NCBI GenBank assembly: GCA_029339195.1
Contig: JAPTJF010000446.1
Span: forward strand, 1 to 51,811
Reading direction: 5' to 3'
Length of the DNA: 51,811 nucleotides
From: Micractinium sp. NFX-FRZ
Taxonomy: Eukaryota; Chlorophyta; Trebouxiophyceae; Chlorellales; Chlorellaceae
Below, in pieces: positions 33,318 to 43,037 of the stretch (its first letter is position 1; each line of letters begins with the position of its first letter). The notes under the pieces were generated by a model. It made no database searches. It was not told where the DNA came from and saw only the letters and a list, made by a program, of their open reading frames with translations. The translations under genes and the position numbers were made by a program.

Positions 33318-33606
33318 TCAGCCGAAACCCCAGGCAATCAACCATCCCATCGGGTCAGTCCGACACCTCCACGCACGCTTAAAGCCAGCAGGAGGCGTGG
33401 ACACTTCCACAGCGGCTGCGGAACGGGAGGAACGAGGTCAAGGCGTGCTGGCCAGGGGAAGGTGACGGCGGCCCCCTCGCTCGTTGCAATATGAACCAAT
33501 TTCATGCTTTTCAGTTCAAGCCATATCAAGCACTGCAATTCATGCGAAGCACCGTGCTTCACAACATTTCCGCCAGCTTGCACCCCAACTGCTTGTGAAC
33601 CGAGCA

Positions 33607-33611
33607 TGTAA
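33607..33611 (+). terminator. TGTAA polyadenylation signal
   Basis: Lies 290 nt after the stop of the aldo/keto reductase gene. Confidence 0.6.
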
Positions 33612-34260
33612 ACCAAAGCAGGCACCCGCCCCCACACACACAGCTGTGTTGCGGGCAGTTTGCACGTGTGGTGCAGCAGATGCAGTCTTCGCCATCTGCA
33701 GGGCAGCCTACTCTGTCCTGGCCTCTGCTTTAAATTTTTCTGGCCAGCTGCTGTGCTTGCCAAGTTACTGAGGCCTGGGAAGGTGTGTGGAGGGGCGCGT
33801 GGGCACAAGGGGGGAAGGACTGATGTGCAACGGGGGTAGTACACAGGACGCCGCTCGAGATGCGAATGGTTGAGTGAGCTTGGAGGGAGGGCAGGGGTGC
33901 CAAAACTGTGCGCAGCACTGAGTTGCTGCACTGCGCTCAATGCAGGGGATGCTGTGAGTGCGAGTGGAGAGGGTAGGTTGGTGCACGAGGATGCGGCAAA
34001 AGAAGAGTGAGTGCTTGTCTCTGGGCTTGCTTGATGCAATGAGGTGATGAAAGCAACAAAATGAGAGACGTGGGAGGATAGCAGCAGCGCAGAGGGGGAA
34101 TGCTCGGCTTGCTGCCTGCAGGAGAGAGATCTGCCTATAGCAGTTGGTAGTGCAAGTTGGGCTCCAATGGTGCACCTGCCCCATGCCCAGCCTGCTGTGA
34201 CAAAATGCAAGCAGCAACCGGGGTAGCGGTGCGGGCGGGGGCAAGCGCATGGACGGTCCC

Positions 34261-34410
34261 CTATCAGCACACACAGCGAGTGCTGGCCAACCCCGTTGCA
34301 GCCAAGGCCTCTGAAGGGTGGGGTCGCTAGCGCAGTGGACCTATCAGCACACACAGCGAGTGCTGGCCAACGAGAGACCCCATTGGGGCCAAGGCCTCTG
34401 TAGGGTGTGG
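34261..34410. repeat. 80-bp tandem duplication
   Basis: CTATCAGCACACACAGCGAG and the following bases at 34261 recur at 34341. The second part of each unit (GCCAAGGCCTCTG-AGGGTG) is also repeated, with slight divergence. Confidence 0.9.
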
Positions 34411-34681
34411 CGCCCCTTGATTGGCCGCCCATAGCGGAGACACAGCCAAGGGCTCCAAGGGCAGAGACGTTCTTGTGTAGCTCAAAAGGTGGGCTGAATA
34501 GCAGCCCAGGGCCTGGTGTGCGGCTCCATCGGCCCTGGGAGGAGGCCGGCCAGGGCGCCTCGCCTCAGGTGTGTGCCTGCCCTGCCCCGGAGCTCTCCGC
34601 CGTCGGCAGCGGGTGTGGCCAGCCAGCGCAAGGCAGCGGGGGCTGCCAGCGGGGCTGCACTACACTCTGGGCCTGGGCCCT

Positions 34682-36603
34682 TCAAGCCAAGCGCCGGTCC
34701 AGCTCCTGAGCCAGGTCATCCAGGATGCCTGTCACCTGCAGAGGTGGGTGGGGGGCAGCGCAGCGCAGGAGTAACCAATCCTGCACCAACCAGTCATATG
34801 GTTTGATGCCTGCCACACCAGCCGCCGGTCCTGCTGCCGAGCGGGTGAGCCAGGTCAACCCGGAGACCAGCCACCCGCGATGGCGATGAGAACAAGGCGA
34901 GAGACGTGCCGCAGGCAGCAAGGCATGCATGCAGTGCGGGGCACGCCGGAGCGTGCAGGGCTGCCGCCACGAGGCGCGCACAACGAGCACTGGTGGAAAC
35001 GAATGTAAGCAAACAGAAAGCGTGCCCAGCATGCGTGCCTGCTTCTTGAAGATCTTTTTTGACAAGTCCCCGATCTTCTGTGGGGGCGCCACCGTGGGGC
35101 GCACTGCCAGGCGGTGCCGCACCTGCGGTGGGGCGGTGGGGGCAGCGGGGCGCGATGATTGAGCGGGCGTGGGCGCTGGATTCACCTCCCCTGCCTCTCA
35201 ACAACTAGTGCATCCGTGCACGCCGATAGCAAGCCCGCACTTGGGAGTTGAGTGCGCAGCATCATGCCGTGCAGTAACAACAGTGTCAAGGACACCAGGT
35301 TCTCGCCACAGCAAGTATGTTCGACCCACACCCCATGTGCCTGCATGAGCACAGAGCCCGGCATGCGCCGCACACCTCAGCTGCCTACAACCTTCACACA
35401 GGCAGCCAGCTGGTCCACCCCATGCAGGCCTGACCTCGGTCATCCCGGTGCCCGGCACGTGCCGCACGTCCCAGCTGCCCACAAACTCCTTCATGAAGGC
35501 CGACTCAATGAGGGAGAAGGTGACCTGGCGGGTGGCCGGGTCCTCCTGCACGTTGAGCTCGTTCACAAAGGTGCCGCTGCAGGGGGGGGCACACACAATG
35601 GGTGGAGTTGAGCAATGTAGGTCAGGTGAAATGAAGGCGCAGCGGGCCACCTGCAAATGGCCAGGCCAGGTGGGCAAGCTTTCTTACCCGCTGGTTGGCC
35701 CCGCCAGGGGCCAGCCAGCCAGCCCTCCCCAGCCGTCATTCCTCCCGCCTGCCTCCCTAGTCGCCCCCCGCAGCTCTGCCCGCCCCTTTTGACCCCACCA
35801 CACCCCACCACACCTGAACACCAGGAAAGCCCACTTGCACGTCTGCACCAGCTGCTTCTGCCCCGTATCGGTTTGCCGCAGCGCCGAGCTCTCCACGTTA
35901 TGGAACACCCGGGGCAGGGAGTCATAATCCGTGAGCACCTGCGCATGACGCACGACGGGGAGGTGCAGGGAGAATGCACGGTTCGAAGGGAGCACCACGG
36001 CATAGCACATGAGGCAGGGGGGAGTGGCCTGCCAACCCCTGCAGGGTTGGTGTGTCAGACCGAGCGGAAACCTTAGTCTTCAGAACCTGCAAATTTGTTG
36101 GAGGCGTGTGCAAGTTCTTCCAGAGCGGAACAGCCAGAGGGACCGCAGTGTGCTGGCATGGTGTGCGGGGCGGACTATGACAGGGACACCACGTGCCACG
36201 CCAGCACCCCACACCCCGACCCAGCTTCGTGCCCACGCATTTGATACAGCCACAGGCCCCCAACCGCACATGCCCCACATACCTCATACACAGTGTCCGG
36301 AGAAGCGGCGCTCAGCAGGCACCCTTGGACCGAGAAGCAGCCGTCGTGGTACGTCAAGCTCTCAATCTCCACACTCCCTAGCGCTACATCCACTGCTGCC
36401 GCTCGCTGGGGCTGCAGCACCTGCTGGTGGCTGCGGCCGCTGGGCCCCGGGCTGGGGCTGGGGCTGCGTGGCCGGACCGCCGAGGCTGCAGGCGGCTGCC
36501 GCTGCTGCCGCCGCCGCTGCCGCACAGCGCCGCCACTGCCAGCTGCCGGCGCCAGGGCTAGGCGCCCGCTGCGTTGAATGCTCAACATTGCGTTCTGCGG
36601 CAT
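34682..36603 (-). CDS. START-like polyketide cyclase/dehydrase family protein, probably plastid
   Basis: Five exons on the minus strand: 36603-36283, 35938-35814, 35576-35435, 35122-35039 and 34735-34682, giving 241 residues. The N-terminal ~50 residues are Arg/Ser/Ala-rich without acids (MLSIQRSGRLALAP...), as in a chloroplast transit peptide. The rest is the helix-grip fold seen in plant polyketide cyclase/dehydrase lipid-transport proteins: SPDTVYEVLTDYDSLPRVF, CKWAFLVFSGTFVNEL, FSLIESAFMKEF and a C-terminal helix VTGILDDLAQELDRRL. Such proteins bind a hydrophobic ligand; which one is not known. The fourth intron appears to use a GC donor (AAGCAG|GCACGC), because no GT gives a frame that joins the last exon. 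An in-frame ATG at 36588 is an alternative start. Confidence 0.78.
34820..34865. repeat. decayed copy of the START gene's last exon
   Basis: CCGCCGGTCCTGCTGCCGAG and GAGCCAGGTCA here resemble the last exon at 34691-34730 (GCGCCGGTCCAGCTCCTGAG, GAGCCAGGTCA), about 129 bp away in the adjacent intron. Confidence 0.65.
35350..35485. repeat. 101-bp-spaced copy of a START exon segment
   Basis: CCCGGCACGTGCCGCACGTC in exon 35576-35435 has a diverged copy near 35358-35392 (CCCGGCATGCGCCGCACACC) in the next intron. Confidence 0.7.
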
Positions 36604-36947
36604 GCCAAACACCCCACAGCTGCCCAAGGCGCGCTCCACTGGGCCGCGTCCAAAGCTGTCGCTTGGACCGGCGCGGAGGCTGTTGGGCTGCCTGCTCAGC
36701 GTCAAGGGCTGCTGGGGGTCCGCAGAGACTATCTGAATGTGCGCAAGAACGCTGGCAGGCGGGATCGGCGCCCCACCCTCTCGCTGCTGCGCCCTCAGCA
36801 GGCGCGCCGAAAGTGCAGCTTCCCCACAAGCGCACCGCTTGATCTCCTGGTTCCAACAGATTCAAGCTCTGATCAGCAGTCAACTGTTTTGGAGGCCGCC
36901 TGTGCTGGGCCAGCCGGACTGTCGACACTGCCAACCACGCCCTGGTG
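36604..36947. promoter_or_regulatory. divergent promoter region
   Basis: This 344-bp stretch separates the divergent START-like and PTB-like genes and must hold both transcription starts if the start codons are right. No TATA box is evident. Confidence 0.5.
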
Positions 36948-39900
36948 ATGGGCGCGCCTATGATGCAGTACTCGGGCATGTCCATGGGCGGCGCCTGGGG
37001 CGGCGGCGACCCGCACGTCAGCCCGCAGTTCACACAGCCCACCAGAGTAAGATCGGTGGCTTGCAGCGTTTTCCCCACCTCTGCCCTGGCTGCACATGAG
37101 CGCTGCATGCGGGCGCCGTGCGTCGGCAGGGACGGCAGGCGGCGTGGAGGATCACCATCTTGGTAGCGGCGGCGGCGGCGGCGGTGCCCTCCGCTCTTGT
37201 TCCTCAACCCCAGCCCTGCTCTGGCTGGTGCAGGTCATCCACCTGCGCAACCTGCCGTTTGACCTCACGATTGAGGAGATCCGGGAGCTGTGTGCGCCCT
37301 TTGGCACCGTGGTGGCGGTCAAGGACAAGGTGTGTGGGTGCGCTGCCGCCATGGCAAGCCTGCAAAAGCACGCCACATGTGCGGGTGCAACGTCAACGAT
37401 GCTCAGTAGCTGCAATCGATCAAGGAGCGCGATGAAATCTTCTGCATGGCCTGCTGCTGTGGCAGCATTGCAGCCCGTTGCGCCACCAGTGTGCCTTAAT
37501 ACACCAGGCGTGCTCATGCACGCTCATGTCCCATGCTCCCCATGCTCCCCTTGCCTGCCTGCAGGTGGGCAGCATGCGCAACCAGGCATTTGTGGAGTTT
37601 GCCACCATTGAGCAGTCCATTGCGATTGTGAGCCACTACCAGACGTCCACCACGCCCGCCGCCTTCCGGGGGCGGCCCACCTGGCTCAGCTACAGGTGGG
37701 TGGGCGGGGCGCTGTGCATTCCCACGGTGTGCGACTGTGCTTGATGAAGCAGCCGCCCCAGCTGGCACTAGCTGCATGTGGGGGGCAGACTGCAATGTGT
37801 GTTTACCCCCAGGGAGTGAAGGCTAGGCGTTGAGTGGGCAGGGGAGCTAATGCGTGCTTGTGCAGGGAAGAGGCGAGGGCATCCGCCTTGATCTTGCTGG
37901 CGTCTGACCGTACCGTCCCCCTGCTGTGCCTGCTGTGCCGCAGCGGGCGTGACAAGCTCACCAACGTCAACCCCACCACCGACCAACCCACGCCTGTGCT
38001 GCAAGTTAGCATCAAGGCCATCCCGGTAAGGGCGGTTGTGCTTGGCTGCTGGCAATGTTGTTGGTGATGCAGGATGCTCGCTGCTGCTACTGCTCTGCGG
38101 TGCAACTCTCGGTGCTGCTCTGCTGGCGCGGCACACCCCATGTCAGTGCTGCTGCTGCGGTATTGCCCACCCCCTCTTTTGAAAAGGCCTGCTTGCCTGC
38201 GCCTTGCTTCAAATCCGCCCCGACATGTGCTCACCTTCCGCCCCGTCTGGCCACCACCCCCCGCTTTCTTTCCAACCTGGTGCAGGCTGAGCTGGCGCAT
38301 GCCATCTCTCTGGACCTGCTCAACTCCGCCTTTGCATCCTACGGCCTGCCCAGGAAGATTGGTGAGGCACGCAGACATGCGAGCTTGCAGCGTGCTTTTC
38401 TGCACCCGTTCTGCAGCTAAATGCGCGCTGCTATGCCAGCGCGGCAGTGCAGCCTGGCCCGCATGCCTGGGCAGGCTTTATTGTAGGATGCAGCCCTGCT
38501 CTGAGGTGGTTACCCTCACCACCTTCCGAAGTGACCGATCTCAATAGGGGGGCGGGCAGCGGGTGCCATGTGCTGCTGCGAGGGCCCAGCATTCTGCTTT
38601 GCGGGCGCGCCTTCACACCCCGCCCATCCCGCCTTGCCGTGCAGTGACATACAACAAGCCAGAGGGCGGCATTCTGGCCTGGGTGCAGTTTTCGGATGCC
38701 GCCACTGCCGCCTCGGTGAGCCAAAGCGGGCTGGCCGCTTTAACAACACTTGTCTTGATCGTGAGAGAACCACCAGCACTACCCTCCTGCTTAGCCCGCC
38801 AGGCTGGGGAGCGGGGGCACCTGGCCCTGCCTGCCTGCCTAATCCTGCCATCCCGGCCAGGCCTTCTCCAAGCACTTTTTCACTGTGTTTGTGTGCGTCT
38901 CATGCAGCCGTTTTTGTGTGTGCCCCTGCAGGTGCGCGCCTCGCTGGACGGCCACCCCTTCCCCAAGCACCTGGTCAGCGAGCACCCCTCGCCGCCCCGC
39001 ATGGAGGTTGCCTTCTCCACGCACCCAGACCTGGCGGTCAACAGCCAGAGCCAGTGCACACGGTGAGGGTGCAGTGAGGGCGCGGTGAGGGTGCGGGGTG
39101 CAGCTCCGTGCAGTGAGCGGGTGGGGGTGCTGAGCGGGTGGGGGTGCAGAGCCTTTGCAGGGTGTGTGGCATGGGGTGCCACCAAAGGTGTGTCCCGACG
39201 GTGAGCCCTGCCAGTTGGCTGCGGTCTGGTTGGCTGGCCGGCTGACTTCAGCACGGCTGCGGTGGTGAGTGGTGCATGGGCACACCTGGGTATCAGCATG
39301 GCTGGGAGGCACAGCACACGTGCCTTCTTGTTCCCTCAGTGTTGTTGGTTATCAATGCCTCACTGCTCCTTCCTACCGCTCTGTGCTTCTCTATGCCCTG
39401 TGCCTATCTGCGCCTGTATAACTTTCCCTGCTGTCCCATTTCCTTCATGAAGACAACTGGTCGTGCCCCTGTGCTGTGCGTGCCAGTGCATTTGCACTCC
39501 CCGGTGTTTTTTGTGTGTGCACATCCTCTGTGCTGTATCCTCCCTGCTTCTCCACCCTTCCTGCCCATGTGTTTCTAATCCACCACGTTGGTCAGCTGCT
39601 GCACCTGCCAAGCTATCCGCAGCCAATGAAATTTGGCATGCACTCCCTGCCTACACACCAAACACCCCATCGGTGCCTGTCACAAAGCGCTCCACTGCCC
39701 GCTGCCTGCCTGCTGATCCTTTTGGTGCTCTGCCTGCCTGCCTGCCTGCTTCTGTTGCCGCCGTTGCAGAGACTTTGTGAATGCTGCTCTGCCGTGGGGT
39801 GAGCCTGACTGGACCATGATTCAGTCGCTGCTGCCGTCTGGGGCGGAGGGCGCCAGCAGCAATGTGCTGTCCATCTCTTTTGACAATATGACCTACCCGG

Positions 39901-42349
39901 TGACGGTGGATGGGATCCACACGGTGAGTGCTTGCCCAGGGCTGAGGTTGGGCAGACTTTTGCCTGGGCGGTTGTTTCTCCCTGTGTTTTGTGCGTGTGT
40001 ATTCCCTCCCTCGTCTGTGTGCTCTCTCTTGTGTGGGCAGCATGCAGGCGGTGCTGCCATGTGCCCTGGCTTTTGCTGCCCTCCTCTGCTTTGACTGTCC
40101 TCCCGCAAGCGCTTCCCCACTTGCCTGAATGCGTTCTTGTTCTCCTGTCCTGCTGCCCCCATCACCATCACATGCCAAGCAGATCTGCTCCACCTACGGC
40201 TACGTCCAGAAGATCCACCTGTTTGAGCGGGAGGCCAAGACCAATGCGCTGGTGCAGGTGGGCCACTCTGTTGTGACTCCCTTGAAATCCAGACTGTATC
40301 CAGTTGACTCGTTCCATTGCTGCCTCCAGGTGGTCGTCCACATCTCAGGCTCACAAGAGCGTGGCCGTGTTTGCGTGTGTGCTGACGCCGCGCTACCCCT
40401 TGCGTCCTGACTTTGGGCTACCATATGCCGAGGTGCACCCAAATGTGCAGACCGATGCGTGCTTGCTGTGCCATGTGCCCCGCTGCGTGCACACGGCACG
40501 CCTGCCAAACAAATGTGTGTGTGTTCACCATTGTGGCGTGCAGTACCCGGATGTGCGCACCGCAGACGTGGCACGCGCCTCCCTGCAGGGACACGCCATG
40601 TACGATGGCGGCCACAACGTGGTGAGTTGAACCGACGGTCCAAGGCGCCCTGGGTGCTAGGCGCTAGGCACACGCACACTGCCTTGCCCTGCCAAGGTGG
40701 CCCAAGGGATAGCTAGATTCTAGGGCTGCTGACATGGGCGCTAATGCTTGCGGTGATGTTGTGTGTTGTCCCGAATGACCAACCGCCTCCCGATGAAACC
40801 GTCCGTTCTCCGCGCTGCGCTTGTCCGCGTGTTGCCCGTCTGTGTGTCTGCCCGCAGATGCACGTCACCTACTCCAAGCACCGCAACCTCACCATCCGCC
40901 CGGGGGAGCGCAGCCGCGACTACACGGCCGGCGCGCTGCCCAACGGCCCGCTGCCTGTGGCGCCCATGCAGCAGCCCCCGGCAGGTGCGCCGATGGCCCC
41001 GACAGGCGTGCCAGCTGGCATGCCCATGAGCATGAGCATGAGCATGCCTTCGGGTGCGCCCGCTGGCGTGCCCCACAAGCCGCCGCCGCCGCCGGGCAAC
41101 CCGCCGCCGCCACGGCCGCCGGTGGGGGCACCGCAACAAGCGGCGCAGTACCAGCCGGCAGCCGCCCCGCCCACTCAGCAGCAGCAGCCGCTGCATGGCG
41201 CCAGCTTCCACATTTCAGGTCAGCTCTCTAGCTGCCTCATCGTGTGGCGATTCTAGATTGAGGGGCAGCTTAAAGTGGTGGTTAGTCGCATGTGCACAGT
41301 CAGGCTGTCTGGTCGGCAAACTTGCTCAAGCTGAATGCACAACCAGCCTGTGCTCAATGCTCGCCATCTCCTTCCTAAACTCTCCAACTTGCCGCGCTGG
41401 CTCGCGCTGCCTGCAGGGGAGGAGTATGTGCGGCAGCACGAGGTGGTACTGCAGCAGTACGGCGGGCGCATTTCTGGGCGGGCTGCGGCGGCACCGTATG
41501 CGGCGGCCACGGTGAGCTGGTGCAGCACCAACACCGGCTGTGGGCTGTGATTGGGGCAGGGGGGTAGACCTGGTTGGTGGCAGCTACGGCAGGCAGGGGA
41601 GCAGTTGCTGAGTGCTGGGTTAGCTGGTTGGCTGGCTGGGCCTGCTGGTTGTCGTGCGCTTGCTGCCTGGTTTGCTGCGAGCCAGCGAGCTCTTGCAAGC
41701 TTTTCGGGAGGCCTTCGTTATTGGGGCGGCAAGTCGCCTGCTGGGTGCGTCCGAGCGCGGGCTCTGGGACAGCTTGCGGCATGGTTTGCCATTGCTACCA
41801 TCCCAGCAAATTCTCACCGCACCGCCTCACCTTGCCATGCTGCAGCCCGCGGCGCCTGGCTATGCGCCCCCTGCCCCCGCCTACCCGGCACAGCCCGCCG
41901 CGCCCGCTTACCCACCGGCACAGCCCGCCGCCGCCGCAGGGTACTACGGGGCCGCAGCCCCTGCAGCCTACGGTGCTCAGCCGGCAGCGGCTTACCCTGG
42001 CCAGCAAGTGGCGGTCTATGGTGCGCAGCCAGCAGCGGCCTACGGAGCGCAGCCAGCGGCGGGCTATGGCGCCCAGCCTGCGGCAGCTGCGGGATACTAC
42101 GGGCAGCCGCAGGCGGCGCCTGCCTATGGCGCCCAGCCACCTGCCGCGCCTGCCTACGGAGCTGCGCCTGCCTACGGAGCTGCGCCTGCCTACGGAGCCG
42201 CCCCTGCTGCACAGGGCGCTGGCTATGGCGCGCCAGCGGCAGGGTACTACGGGGCAGCGCCGCAGGCGCCGCCCGCTGGCGCTCCGCCGCCGCCTGCCTA
42301 TGGCCAGCAGCCGGCAGCCGCTATGTACGGGGCATACCCCGGGTACTAA
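36948..42349 (+). CDS. polypyrimidine tract-binding (PTB) homologue, three RRMs
   Basis: Thirteen exons: 36948-37046, 37234-37329, 37565-37695, 37944-38025, 38286-38361, 38645-38715, 38932-39062, 39770-39923, 40183-40257, 40544-40621, 40858-41218, 41417-41511 and 41846-42349, giving 650 residues. PTB proteins bind pyrimidine-rich RNA and control splicing, stability and translation. RRM1 (about 34-108) opens VIHLRNLPFDLTIEEIREL and contains NQAFVEFATIEQSI. RRM2 (about 126-215) contains ILAWVQFSDAATAASVRASL. RRM3 (about 264-340) opens SNVLSISFDNMTYPVTVDGI. Linker motifs FSTHPDLAV, SRDYT and VTYSKHRNLTI match Arabidopsis PTB1/PTB2. Unlike those, a tail of about 300 residues follows: Pro/Met-rich, then Ala/Tyr/Gln/Pro repeats such as AYGAQPAAAYGAQ. 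The tail looks disordered and prion-like. The start shares its promoter region with the divergent START-like gene. Confidence 0.9.
41846..42346 (+). repeat. YGAQPAA-type coding repeats
   Basis: The last PTB exon is built from degenerate repeats coding YGAQPAA, GYYGA and AYGAAP, ending GAYPGY before the TAA stop. Confidence 0.85.
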
Positions 42350-43037
42350 TGCAGCTGGAATTGGCTCCATTATGTGTTTGGTTCTTGTCCGAGGTGCATT
42401 CCTGTCCAGCCTGGCAGCGTGGCTGTCACAAGCTGCCGCTGCACGGTGCCTACCGCGGACTCCTGTTTTGTGACGCCTCGTGACCTGGATTGAACCTTGC
42501 TGTAAGCACGCTTCCGAAGCGGGGAAGAAGTGGAACTCGCGGCCACGGCATGTGAGGCAATGCCGACGCTGGTCAAAGCGAGCGGCGAGTAGGCACGCCT
42601 CCGATCCGGGTTTCCCCCGCTCCCTTCCAACCCATGCGCGACGCCCGTGTCCTCTGGAGGGCATGTACGTATACGAGGCCCTGCAATTCATCCTGGTGAC
42701 GCCAGCATGCTGCGCCATGCTGCAGTCAGGTTTTAACCATCCTCGGCAAACAATCAAGCAGCACAAGCTTCCGTTCAGCACCGGAGCTGCAATTGCGCAT
42801 CTCACACCCCTCACCGAAACCTCGCTACACGGTGCCTGCCGCGTGCGCGCCTCCCCCTGTGGCGGGCACGACAAGGCCGCTTGCAGGCTCAGGGCCAGGC
42901 ATCGCTGCTCCCTGCAGTCTCTTGGGTAGCGACAGCAGCCCTTACGGAGAGCCTGGGCCCTCCCCCTGCACCCCTCCTCTGATCGTCCTGGGCGACACGT
43001 CCTGGGAGGTCTGACAGTCCGCTGACTCCAGGCTTGC
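42350..43037. other. intergenic between PTB and HTH-like genes
   Basis: The left part is the PTB 3' UTR, ending near the TGTAA at 42501. The right part should contain the promoter and 5' UTR of the HTH-like gene. An acceptor-like GACTCCAG at about 43031 suggests a 5' UTR exon, not located. Confidence 0.45.
42501..42505 (+). terminator. TGTAA polyadenylation signal
   Basis: Lies 152 nt after the stop of the PTB-like gene. Confidence 0.65.

Larger units (their letters stand above)
33318..34681. other. convergent intergenic region
   Basis: The reductase (plus) and START-like gene (minus) converge here, so it holds two 3' UTRs. An antisense ORF spans much of it but shows no family. An 80-bp-spaced duplication lies at 34261-34410. 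Confidence 0.5.

Noticed and set aside
33338..34432. 364-residue minus-strand ORF between the reductase and START-like genes
   Set aside because: It overlaps a 3' UTR region and an 80-bp duplication, has no recognisable domain and no splice context.
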